DNA from: Caulobacteraceae bacterium UBA5005
Lineage (GTDB): Bacteria > Pseudomonadota > Alphaproteobacteria > Caulobacterales > Caulobacteraceae
DNA: 15,370 nucleotides
NCBI GenBank assembly: GCA_002398405.1
Contig: DGYN01000042.1
Location: 42,430 to 57,799 of the forward strand
Direction: 5' to 3'
Both the position numbers and the translations under genes were made by a program. Positions 1-6,026 of the stretch are shown one piece after another. The notes under the pieces are model-generated. The model ran no database searches. It worked only from the letters and a program-made list of their open reading frames with translations, and was not told where the DNA came from. Position 1 is the stretch's first letter. Every line of letters starts with the position of its first letter.

Positions 1-25
1 CCTTCGGTCACGGGGGAGGTGGGGC

Positions 26-607
26 CTAGTACCTATCTCCCGGCGGGCCCAGCAGGCCCGTCGAAGCCCGCGTCGCCTGCCGCGCGAAGGGCCTGTCGGT
101 ATATTCCAGGCACAGGTCTTCCTTGCCTGAACAGGGATAGCGCAGCAGCAGCTGCTGGGCGCCGGTGGTCCAGACGTGGATATTGCCGCCGCTGTCCTTG
201 AGTTCTGTGGTGCTGCTCGGCTTTCCCCACCGCCCGGTCAGGCTTTGCAGCGCCGCCTGACTGGTTCGGCGATGGCCGATGATCGAGACCGAGATCAGCC
301 GGGTCATCCCCCCCGGATCCGGCGCGAACAGATAGCGCCGCGACAGGCCCTGCTCATCGGCCGGCAGGTCGCAGCTTTGGATGTCCCGGGCCGGCGGCGG
401 GCCGGCCAGGTCGAAACGCAGGCAGCGGGGCGGTTTGGCGCGCATGGCGGCGAGGCGGCCGAACTCCACCTTCGACATGCCAAGCTTGGCGCCCAGGAAC
501 ACGTCCAGCGGAGGAACAGGCGTAACATCTTGGGCGGCGGCGGCGCCCGCCCCCAGCCCGATGACCAGCACGGCCGCAACGCCGCGCGCGAATGCCCGCC
601 TATCCAT
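26..607 (-). CDS. Small secreted protein of unknown function, four cysteines
   Basis: 193 aa. I do not recognise a family. Residues 1-25 form an export signal: MDRRAF, a hydrophobic stretch VAAVLVIGLGAG, then AAAA before Q26; the RRxF start could be a Tat signal, though Sec is just as likely. The mature part (about 168 aa) has exactly four cysteines (C62, C79, C159, C166), which would suit two disulfides in the periplasm. The motif LGAKLGMSKVEF at 38-49 resembles the start of small periplasmic domains that compare successive 'GMs..ev' segments, but this is only an impression. The ATG at 607 has no good Shine-Dalgarno. A GCTAGAAC box on the same strand (626-633) matches the Caulobacter -10 consensus, but I see no -35 partner. 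The gene lies 33 bp downstream of the receiver-like gene and may be co-transcribed with it. Confidence 0.75.
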   Translation of the reverse strand: MDRRAFARGVAAVLVIGLGAGAAAAQDVTPVPPLDVFLGAKLGMSKVEFGRLAAMRAKPPRCLRFDLAGPPPARDIQSCDLPADEQGLSRRYLFAPDPGGMTRLISVSIIGHRRTSQAALQSLTGRWGKPSSTTELKDSGGNIHVWTTGAQQLLLRYPCSGKEDLCLEYTDRPFARQATRASTGLLGPPGDRY

Positions 608-640
608 ACGGATCAGTCTAGCAGGGTTCTAGCTTGGCCG

Positions 641-988
641 TCAGGCCGCTGTGGCGTCTGGCGCCAGCAGGCGGCGCAGATGCTCGGCCTGGGCGGGCCT
701 GGGCGACCATTCTCCCTGGCTTTCCGCGCCGTCTTCCAGGATCAGGGACGGCACCCCCCAGGTCTTCATCAGATCGCGGGCCAGGTCGCGGCCGAGCGGC
801 CCGGCGCTGGGCCGGGCGAACACCGCGATATCCGCGAAGGTCTGGGCCACCAGGGTCTTGGCCTGGGCCACATTGGTCACCGGTCCGATGACACGAATGC
901 CCTGGGCGACAAGCTTGCCGAGCAGGGTGCGCGACTCTTCTTCATTGTCACAAACCAGCATCACGGTGTCGACGTCGTTGTCGTCCAT
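641..988 (-). CDS. Stand-alone degenerate receiver (pseudo-receiver) domain protein
   Basis: 115 aa, close to the size of one CheY-like domain with no output domain. The fold is suggested by alternating strands and helices: VMLVCDNEEES (8-19, beta1 with a single acidic residue D14), RVIGPVTNVAQAKTLV (beta2/alpha2), DIAVFARPSAG (53-63, beta3) and VPSLILEDG (beta4). The phosphoacceptor Asp expected at the end of beta3 is replaced by F57/A58, and the KPF lysine is absent (RPAQAEHLRRLL instead). It is therefore unlikely to be phosphorylated and may work as a protein-protein adaptor. ATG at 988 has a GGAGG Shine-Dalgarno 4 nt upstream. It reads away from the MFS transporter across a 197-bp regulatory gap. 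The receiver call is inferred from pattern; the protein could be another Rossmann-like domain. Confidence 0.72.
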   Translation of the reverse strand: MDDNDVDTVMLVCDNEEESRTLLGKLVAQGIRVIGPVTNVAQAKTLVAQTFADIAVFARPSAGPLGRDLARDLMKTWGVPSLILEDGAESQGEWSPRPAQAEHLRRLLAPDATAA

Positions 989-1043
989 GCGGCCTCCGCC
1001 TCGTGGGGTGAAGTGTTGCGGCTTGGTAGCACGCAGCCATGAC

Positions 1044-1082
1044 GATTCCGAATCACCGCCCGCTGACTTTCACGTGAGAGTC
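1044..1082. promoter_or_regulatory. Three GANTC (CcrM-type) sites in a divergent intergenic region
   Basis: GATTC at 1044-1048, GAATC at 1050-1054 and GAGTC at 1078-1082 lie within 39 bp between the receiver-like gene and the MFS transporter. The first two form an 11-bp palindrome. GANTC is the target of the cell-cycle methyltransferase CcrM in alphaproteobacteria, and methylated sites recruit GcrA to promoters. That this happens here is inference. Confidence 0.45.
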
Positions 1083-1084
1083 AG
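1063..1084. promoter_or_regulatory. 22-bp near-perfect dyad, candidate operator
   Basis: Arms CTGACT (1063-1068) and AGTCAG (1079-1084) flank the palindromic core TCACGTGA (1070-1077); only the pair 1069/1078 (T/G) breaks the symmetry. It sits about 100 bp before each of the two divergent start codons, the usual place for a dimeric repressor or activator site. No regulator gene is adjacent, so the binding protein is unknown. Confidence 0.5.
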
Positions 1085-1185
1085 TCCCTTGCCTATCAAG
1101 CGGGCGCCGCATCTCCACCGGTGCTTGCCAGGGAGGACCGCCCCTCTCAAAGTGGTGGATAAGAAAAAGAAACAGGGGAAACGCC

Positions 1186-2481
1186 GTGGCTTCATCGAAA
1201 GCGGGAACGCTGCGCAAGGTCGTGCTCGCGAGCCTCATCGGCACCACGATCGAGTGGTACGACTTCTTCCTCTATGGCACCGCCGCGGCCCTGGTGTTCA
1301 ACAAGGTGTTCTTCCCGGCCGCCGACCCCCTGACCGGCGCCCTGCTGTCCTTCGCCACCTATGCCCTGGGCTTCGCGGCCCGGCCGCTGGGCGGGGTGAT
1401 TTTCGGCCACTACGGCGATCGCATCGGCCGCAAGAAGCTCCTGATGATCAGCCTCGTCCTGATGGGCGCCGCCACCGTCGCCATCGGCCTCCTGCCGACC
1501 TACGCCCAGGTGGGGGTCGCCGCGCCCCTGATGCTGGTCGGCCTTCGCCTGGTCCAGGGCTTCGCCGTCGGGGGCGAGTGGGGCGGGGCGGTCCTGATCG
1601 TCGCCGAGCACGGGGGGGCCAAACACCGCGGCTTCTGGGCCGGCTGGCCCCAGGTCGGCGTCCCGGCGGGCAATCTTCTGGCGGCCGCGATCCTGGCCCT
1701 CATGGCCGCCAACCAGTCGGAAGCCGACTTCCTCTCCTGGGGCTGGCGCGTCCCCTTCCTGCTGTCGGCGGTGCTGATCGGCGTGGGCTGGTGGGTGCGC
1801 TCGGCCGTCGACGAAAGCCCGGCCTTCGAAAAGGCCCGTGAGGCCGGTGGCGCGTCCTCAGCCCCGGTGCTGGAGGCCATCACCACAAAGCCCAAGGCGC
1901 TCGCCATCGGTGCTGGCCTGCGCGTCGCCGAGAACATCGGCTTCTATATCGTGACCACATTTTCGGTGCTCTACATCACTCAGCAGGTGGGCCTGCCCCG
2001 CCAGATCGCCCTCAACGGCCTGATGATCGGAGCGGGCGTCGAGCTCTTCACCCTGCCCCTGTGCGCATACCTGTCCGACAAGATCGGCCGCCGCCCGGTC
2101 TATGCCGCTGGAGCTCTGGCCATGGGCGTCGGCGCCTTTGGCTTTTTCCGCCTGCTCGATACCGGCGATCCGATGATGATCTATCTCGCCATCACCGGCG
2201 GCATGGTCGCCCACGGCGCCATGTACGGTCCGCAAGCCGCCTTCCTGTCCGAGCTTTTCCCGACCCGCATCCGCTATTCCGGGACCTCCCTGGCCTATCA
2301 GGTCACCTCGGTGTTCGCGGGGTCCCTGGCCCCCATCATCGCCACCTGGTTCCTCAAGGAGACCGGCTCCTGGACCCCGATCGCCATCTATGTGGCCGGC
2401 GCCGCGGCGATCAGCTTCACCGCCGCCCTCCTGGCCAAGGAAACCAAGGGCAAGACCCTGGCGGAGATTGACGGGCCCTGA
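1186..2481 (+). CDS. MFS transporter, metabolite:H+ symporter (MHS/ShiA-ProP-like) family
   Basis: 431 aa, the normal length for a 12-helix MHS permease of the inner membrane. Diagnostic segments are TIEWYDFFLYG in helix 1 (21-31), RPLGG followed by the loop 2-3 motif GHYGDRIGRKK (74-84), RLVQGFAVGGEWGG (121-134) in helix 4, a second motif A (YLSDKIGRRP) after helix 8, and FPTRIRYSG near helix 10. Members take up organic acids or osmolytes (shikimate, alpha-ketoglutarate, citrate, proline/betaine) with protons; the substrate cannot be told from sequence. The start is the GTG at 1186, 5 nt after an AGGGGAA Shine-Dalgarno (1174-1180), and gives the N-terminus MASSKAGTLRK. It diverges from the receiver-like gene and probably answers to the dyad at 1063-1084. 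Confidence 0.93.
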   Translation: MASSKAGTLRKVVLASLIGTTIEWYDFFLYGTAAALVFNKVFFPAADPLTGALLSFATYALGFAARPLGGVIFGHYGDRIGRKKLLMISLVLMGAATVAIGLLPTYAQVGVAAPLMLVGLRLVQGFAVGGEWGGAVLIVAEHGGAKHRGFWAGWPQVGVPAGNLLAAAILALMAANQSEADFLSWGWRVPFLLSAVLIGVGWWVRSAVDESPAFEKAREAGGASSAPVLEAITTKPKALAIGAGLRVAENIGFYIVTTFSVLYITQQVGLPRQIALNGLMIGAGVELFTLPLCAYLSDKIGRRPVYAAGALAMGVGAFGFFRLLDTGDPMMIYLAITGGMVAHGAMYGPQAAFLSELFPTRIRYSGTSLAYQVTSVFAGSLAPIIATWFLKETGSWTPIAIYVAGAAAISFTAALLAKETKGKTLAEIDGP

Positions 2482-2488
2482 GCACCCC

Positions 2489-2516
2489 CTTGAAGCCCGG
2501 ACCTTCAGACCCAAAT
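2489..2516 (+). promoter_or_regulatory. Candidate sigma-32 (RpoH) heat-shock promoter of the protease gene
   Basis: CTTGAAG (2489-2495), 13 nt, ACCCAAAT (2509-2516). The heat-shock consensus known from E. coli is CTTGAAA, 11-16 nt, CCCCATNT; the -35 matches six of seven bases and the -10 five of seven defined bases. The -35 begins 7 nt after the MFS stop. The predicted leader is about 50 nt before the ATG at 2573. Confidence 0.42.
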
Positions 2517-2572
2517 TAGCGCCCGTCCGGACCAAAAACCTCCGGACCCAGAAACAAAACTTGAGTGAGACC

Positions 2573-4072
2573 ATGAAGACGAAGCCCCTTGCGCTGGGCT
2601 TGGTCGCCGGTCTTGCGATCGGCGCTCAAGCTCTTGCAGAAACCCCTCAGCCACCTCGCGCGGCCCCTCCCGCCGCCCGCGCCGTCCCGCCGGGCGCCCC
2701 GGCATCCTTCGCCGACATCGTCCAGCGCGTGGCGCCCGCGGTGGTCGCCGTCGAGACCCGGCGGCGCGCGCCGGTGCAGCCGCCCGTCGCCTTCCCCGGC
2801 CTGCCCTTTGACTTCTTCGGCCTTCCCTCGCCAGAGGGTCAGAACCCGTTCCAGCGTGGCCCTGTCCTGCCCCAGAGGCCACAAGAGCGCACCATTGAGG
2901 CGGCGGGCTCGGGCTTTTTCATTTCCGCCGACGGCTATCTGGTGACCAACAACCATGTGGTCGAAGGCGCCACCGAAATCACCGTTACCCTGCCCGACAA
3001 GCGCGAGCTCAAGGCCACCGTCGTTGGCCGTGACGAGCCCACCGACATCGCCGTCCTCAAGGTGGAGGGCCGCGGCTTTCCCTTCGTGAACTTTTCCAAC
3101 GCCGCCACCCCACGGGTCGGTGACTGGGTGGTCGCCGTGGGCAACCCCTTTGGCCTGGGCGGCACGGCGACGGCCGGAATCGTCTCGGCTTACGGACGCG
3201 AGGTAGGCTCGACCTTCGTCGACTACATTCAGATCGACGCCGCCATCAATCGCGGCAACTCCGGCGGCCCGACCTTCGACGCCAGCGGCCGGGTGATCGG
3301 GGTCAACACCATGATCTATTCCCCCACCGGAGGCTCGGTAGGGATCGGTTTCGCCATTCCGGCCTACATCGCCGACGACATCGTCCGCCGCCTGATCCAG
3401 GATGGCCGCATCGAGCGCGGCTACATCGGCGCCAGCATTCAGAACCTGAATGCCGACATGGCCGAGGGCCTCAACCTCGACAGGCGCGACGGCGCCCTTG
3501 TCACCGCCCTGACTCCCGGCGCCCCCGCCGCGCGGGCAGGGCTGGAAATCGGTGACGTGGTCACTACCGTGAATGGCCGGTCCATCGAGAACGCCTCGCA
3601 GCTCACCCGTCAGATCGCCGCGACCCGGCCCGGCCAGAACGTGACGCTGGGCGTGATCCGCAATGGCCAGAACCGCACCGTCTCGGTGCGAACCGATACT
3701 CGCCCGGCCGAGCAGGCCCTCGCCGGCGACCGCCCTGGCGCCGCCTCGCCAAACACCCGCCTGGGTCTCACGGTGCGGCCCCTGGATGAGGCGGCGCGCC
3801 GGCAAAACGGACTGGAGCCTGAGGTGCGCGGCGTGGTGATCGAAAGTGTCGAGGCCGGCAGCGACGCTCAGGCCCGCGGCCTGCGCGCCGGCGACGTCAT
3901 CACCCGCGCCAACGAGCGCGCCATCACAGCGCCCGCCGACCTTGCCGCGGCGGTCGAGGCGGTCCGCGCGGCTGGGCGCAACAGCATCCTGCTGTTCATC
4001 AACCGCGCAGGCCGATCCCAGGCCGTTCCGGTGCGCCTCACCGAGCCCGCCGCCGGCGGCCCGGTGAACTGA
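2573..4072 (+). CDS. degP: Do-like (DegP/HtrA) periplasmic serine endoprotease, two PDZ domains
   Basis: 499 aa from the ATG at 2573. Envelope quality-control protease that degrades, or chaperones, misfolded periplasmic proteins. A Sec signal (MKTKPLALGLVAGLAIGAQALA, cleavage near 22) precedes a Pro/Ala linker. The trypsin-like domain (about 45-280) has the triad H128 (TNNHVVEG), D158 (PTDIAVLKV) and S230 (NRGNSGGP). Residues 66-105 form the Pro-rich LA-loop-like insertion typical of Do proteins. PDZ1 lies near 283-375 and PDZ2 near 396-488. DegP and DegQ types cannot be separated here, so the symbol is a family label. An ATG at 2390 in the same frame lies inside the MFS gene and would bury the signal peptide, so I rejected it. 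The gene follows the MFS gene by 91 bp but probably has its own heat-shock-type promoter. Confidence 0.95.
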   Translation: MKTKPLALGLVAGLAIGAQALAETPQPPRAAPPAARAVPPGAPASFADIVQRVAPAVVAVETRRRAPVQPPVAFPGLPFDFFGLPSPEGQNPFQRGPVLPQRPQERTIEAAGSGFFISADGYLVTNNHVVEGATEITVTLPDKRELKATVVGRDEPTDIAVLKVEGRGFPFVNFSNAATPRVGDWVVAVGNPFGLGGTATAGIVSAYGREVGSTFVDYIQIDAAINRGNSGGPTFDASGRVIGVNTMIYSPTGGSVGIGFAIPAYIADDIVRRLIQDGRIERGYIGASIQNLNADMAEGLNLDRRDGALVTALTPGAPAARAGLEIGDVVTTVNGRSIENASQLTRQIAATRPGQNVTLGVIRNGQNRTVSVRTDTRPAEQALAGDRPGAASPNTRLGLTVRPLDEAARRQNGLEPEVRGVVIESVEAGSDAQARGLRAGDVITRANERAITAPADLAAAVEAVRAAGRNSILLFINRAGRSQAVPVRLTEPAAGGPVN

Positions 4073-4079
4073 CCAGGAA

Positions 4080-4109
4080 GCCGGGCGGAGGATTGCGCCT
4101 CCGCCCGGC
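4080..4109 (+). terminator. 12-bp perfect GC hairpin after the protease gene
   Basis: GCCGGGCGGAGG (4080-4091), loop ATTGCG, CCTCCGCCCGGC (4098-4109). The hairpin starts 8 nt after the protease stop. No U-tract follows, so it may be an imperfect or factor-assisted terminator, or an mRNA 3' stabiliser that uncouples the protease from the next gene. Confidence 0.6.
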
Positions 4110-4164
4110 GCTCAGACCGGAACCTGAACCGGAACTTCCAACCCCTCAGGAGCATTTCGCCTGC

Positions 4165-4512
4165 ATGATGAAAACCCTGATAGCCCTGGCTATTTCCACC
4201 TGCGCCCTGGGCGGCGCGGCCCATGCCCAGAAGGCCGACCCCCTGGCCTGCGCCAAGGCCGTGGACGGCCAAACGATCCTCATCGGAGCCCCGGTGCGCG
4301 AATCCGGCGGCAAGGAGATCGGCGCGGTGTCGCTGTTTCAGTGCTCCTTGGACCCGGGCCGGCGCGTGTTGCTCGTCCGTCTGAACCCGGCGTTGGGCAA
4401 CGAAATCAAGGAAGTCCCCCTTGCGCGGATCACCGTCTCGCCCGGCGGGGTCATGCTGTCGCTTACCGAAGCTGAACTCGCGGCGGCGCCGCCTGCGCGG
4501 CCCGTGGGATGA
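4165..4512 (+). CDS. Small secreted PRC-barrel-like protein
   Basis: 115 aa from ATG 4165 (the ATG at 4168 is equally possible); CAGGAG lies 12 nt upstream. The signal peptide is residues 1-21 (MKTLIALAISTCALGGAAHA, cleavage before Q22). The mature part has the beta-rich pattern of a PRC barrel: ILIGAPVRESGGKEIGAVSLF (38-58), an acid/base-rich turn SLDPGRRVLLVRL, VPLARITVSPGGVMLSLTEAEL (84-105). Two mature cysteines (C29, C60) may pair. PRC barrels bind partner proteins or small ligands; secreted alphaproteobacterial versions have no settled role. An in-frame ATG at 4093 lies in the loop of the preceding hairpin and was not chosen. The position behind the Do-like protease hints at an envelope role, but the hairpin suggests separate transcription. 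Confidence 0.72.
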   Translation: MMKTLIALAISTCALGGAAHAQKADPLACAKAVDGQTILIGAPVRESGGKEIGAVSLFQCSLDPGRRVLLVRLNPALGNEIKEVPLARITVSPGGVMLSLTEAELAAAPPARPVG

Positions 4513-4562
4513 CAGGACCGGCTGAGCCCCTTGCCAGGAGCCTGCGCTACAGCGACCCTCGC

Positions 4563-4624
4563 GATTCCGGACTCCGCCTGAGCGAAAACCGCCTGCTCAA
4601 GCTGCTCAGAGGTCATCGAGACTC
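4563..4624. promoter_or_regulatory. Three GANTC sites in the leader of the gtr-cobQ operon
   Basis: GATTC 4563-4567, GACTC 4570-4574 and GACTC 4620-4624 all fall in the 129-bp gap before the glycosyltransferase gene, the last one 17 nt before its start codon. GANTC is the CcrM methylation target, and such clusters at promoters mark cell-cycle (CcrM/GcrA) control in Caulobacter. I see no clear -35/-10 pair by eye. A GCTACAGC box (4546-4553) resembles the Caulobacter -10 but has no -35 at the right distance. Confidence 0.45.
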
Positions 4625-4641
4625 ACGCTAGGGCTTCTTCC

Positions 4642-5643
4642 GTGACCCAGCCCTTCGAGCGCCCGCGCAAGGCCAAACCGCTGATCTCCCTGGTCGTCCC
4701 CGTGTTCAACGAGGCGGACGCGGCGGGCCTCTTCGTGGCGGCGGTGAGCAAGGCCCTGCCCAAAAGCGCCTTCGACCTGGAGATCGTGTTCGTCAACGAC
4801 GGCAGCCGCGACGCCACCCTCCCCGTCATCACCGCGCTGGCCCAGAAGGATCCGCGCATCGTGGTGCTGAACCTGTCGCGCAACTTCGGCAAGGAAGCGG
4901 CGCTCACCGCCGGCATCGAACACGCCGGCGGCGATGTCATCGTTCCCATGGATGTCGACCTGCAGGACCCGCCGGACGTGGTGCCGCTGATGATCGAGAA
5001 ATGGCGCGAGGGTTTCGATGTCGTGGTCGGAGCCCGCGCCTCCCGCCGCTCGGACGGTGCGATGAAGCGGCTTTCGGCCTCCTGGTTCTACCGGGTGTTC
5101 AACGCCGTCGCCCATCAGCAGATACCGGCCGATGTCGGCGATTTCCGGCTTATGGATCGAGCGGTGGCCGAGGCTATGATGCGGCTGGGCGAGCGTAACC
5201 GTTTCATGAAGGGCCTCTTCGCCTGGACCGGCTTTTCCACCGCCATCGTCGACTACGCCAGGGCGCCCCGCGCGGCCGGTCAGACCAGCTGGAACTACTG
5301 GAAACTCTGGAACTTCGCCCTCGACGGCATCATCAGCTTCTCCACCGCCCCCCTGCGGGTCTGGACCTATGTCGGCCTGCTGGTCGCCCTGGGGGCCATC
5401 GTCTACGCGGGCGTCATCACCGTGCGCACCCTGCTGTTCGGCATCGATGTCCCGGGCTATGCCAGCATCATGGTGGTGATGCTGCTTCTGGGCGCCATCC
5501 AGCTGATCTCCATCGGCGTCATCGGCGAATACGTCGGACGCCTGTTCATCGAGACCAAGCAGCGGCCGCTCTATGTTCTGGCGGGGATCTATTCCAAGGG
5601 CGAGCGCACGCCCGCGCGGATGATCGGCCGCGCCAAGGGGTGA
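4642..5643 (+). CDS. GtrB-like family 2 glycosyltransferase (polyprenyl-phosphate hexose synthase)
   Basis: 333 aa. It probably transfers a sugar from a nucleotide donor to undecaprenyl phosphate on the inner face of the cytoplasmic membrane. The GT-A domain runs from about 13 to 235: SLVVPVFNE (16-24), VNDGSRD (51-57), the metal-binding DVD (104-106) within MDVDLQDPPD, and GDFRLMDR (166-173), all characteristic of the DPM1/GtrB/ArnC group. Two helices (about 241-263 and 274-296) and the segment IGEYVGRLFIETKQRP (294-309) complete the GtrB architecture. The start is GTG 4642 with AGGG 8 nt upstream; the next in-frame Met is beyond residue 100, so it is well defined. The last codons overlap the GtrA gene by 4 bp. 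Sugar and final acceptor (LPS, surface glycan) are unknown. Confidence 0.92.
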   Translation: MTQPFERPRKAKPLISLVVPVFNEADAAGLFVAAVSKALPKSAFDLEIVFVNDGSRDATLPVITALAQKDPRIVVLNLSRNFGKEAALTAGIEHAGGDVIVPMDVDLQDPPDVVPLMIEKWREGFDVVVGARASRRSDGAMKRLSASWFYRVFNAVAHQQIPADVGDFRLMDRAVAEAMMRLGERNRFMKGLFAWTGFSTAIVDYARAPRAAGQTSWNYWKLWNFALDGIISFSTAPLRVWTYVGLLVALGAIVYAGVITVRTLLFGIDVPGYASIMVVMLLLGAIQLISIGVIGEYVGRLFIETKQRPLYVLAGIYSKGERTPARMIGRAKG

Positions 5644-6026
5644 GCTGGCGCGCCACCTCCAAGCAGATGGCCCTCTTCGGCGCCATCGGGGTGATGAACA
5701 CCCTGCTGGATTTCGGGCTCTATGCGGTGCTCACGGAAGTCGCCGCGGTCGACCCCCTGCCGTCCAACGTCATCAGCTACACGGTGGCGGGTCTCAATTC
5801 CTACCTCCTCAACTGCCTGATCACCTTCCGCTCGGCCATCAACCAGCCGCGCCAGATCCTGCGCTTCGCCATGGTGACCATCCTCTGCCTTGGCCTTTCC
5901 ACCGCCGTCCTGGCCGCCGCCCTGCCCTTCGTCCCCAGCCTCGCCGCCAAGGCCGCCTCGATCCTCCTGACCTTCGTCTTCGGCTACGCCCTGAACCGCT
6001 TCTGGGCCTTCAAGGCGGAGCCTTAA
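5640..6026 (+). CDS. GtrA-family membrane protein (lipid-linked sugar flippase)
   Basis: 128 aa, four predicted helices (about 10-32, 40-62, 73-95, 100-121), with the family marks F-x-x-x-G at the first helix (ALFGAIGVMNTLLDFGLY), the polar SYxxAGLNSYLLNCLITFRS segment and the C-terminal GYALNRFWAF. GtrA proteins are thought to move undecaprenyl-phosphate-linked sugars across the inner membrane, using the product of the partner GtrB. The GTG start (5640) overlaps the glycosyltransferase TGA by 4 bp, so the two are translationally coupled. The third component, the periplasmic transferase that would use the flipped sugar, is not in this window. Confidence 0.9.
   Translation: MSWRATSKQMALFGAIGVMNTLLDFGLYAVLTEVAAVDPLPSNVISYTVAGLNSYLLNCLITFRSAINQPRQILRFAMVTILCLGLSTAVLAAALPFVPSLAAKAASILLTFVFGYALNRFWAFKAEP

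Noticed and set aside
176..1042. 288-aa open frame on the plus strand
   Set aside because: Antisense to two minus-strand genes with better starts, a signal peptide and a receiver-like pattern; its own product is low-complexity Arg/Gly/Gln-rich, typical of a GC-rich shadow frame.
651..1841. 396-aa open frame on the plus strand
   Set aside because: Out of frame with the clear MFS transporter and Arg/Pro-rich throughout; no domain.
2390..2572. Longer N-terminus for the protease from an in-frame ATG
   Set aside because: It lies within the MFS gene and would place an Arg/Pro-rich segment before a proper signal peptide.
2516..3805. 429-aa open frame on the minus strand
   Set aside because: Fully antisense to the Do-like protease; no domain, Gly/Ala-rich.
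4116..4165. General stress (EcfG) promoter before the PRC-like gene
   Set aside because: GGAAC is present twice, but no CGTT -10 box lies at the required spacing from either copy.
4513..4641. Housekeeping promoter for the glycosyltransferase built on GCTACAGC (4546-4553)
   Set aside because: The only TTG-containing -35 candidate is 8 nt away, too close for the 10-14 nt spacer.
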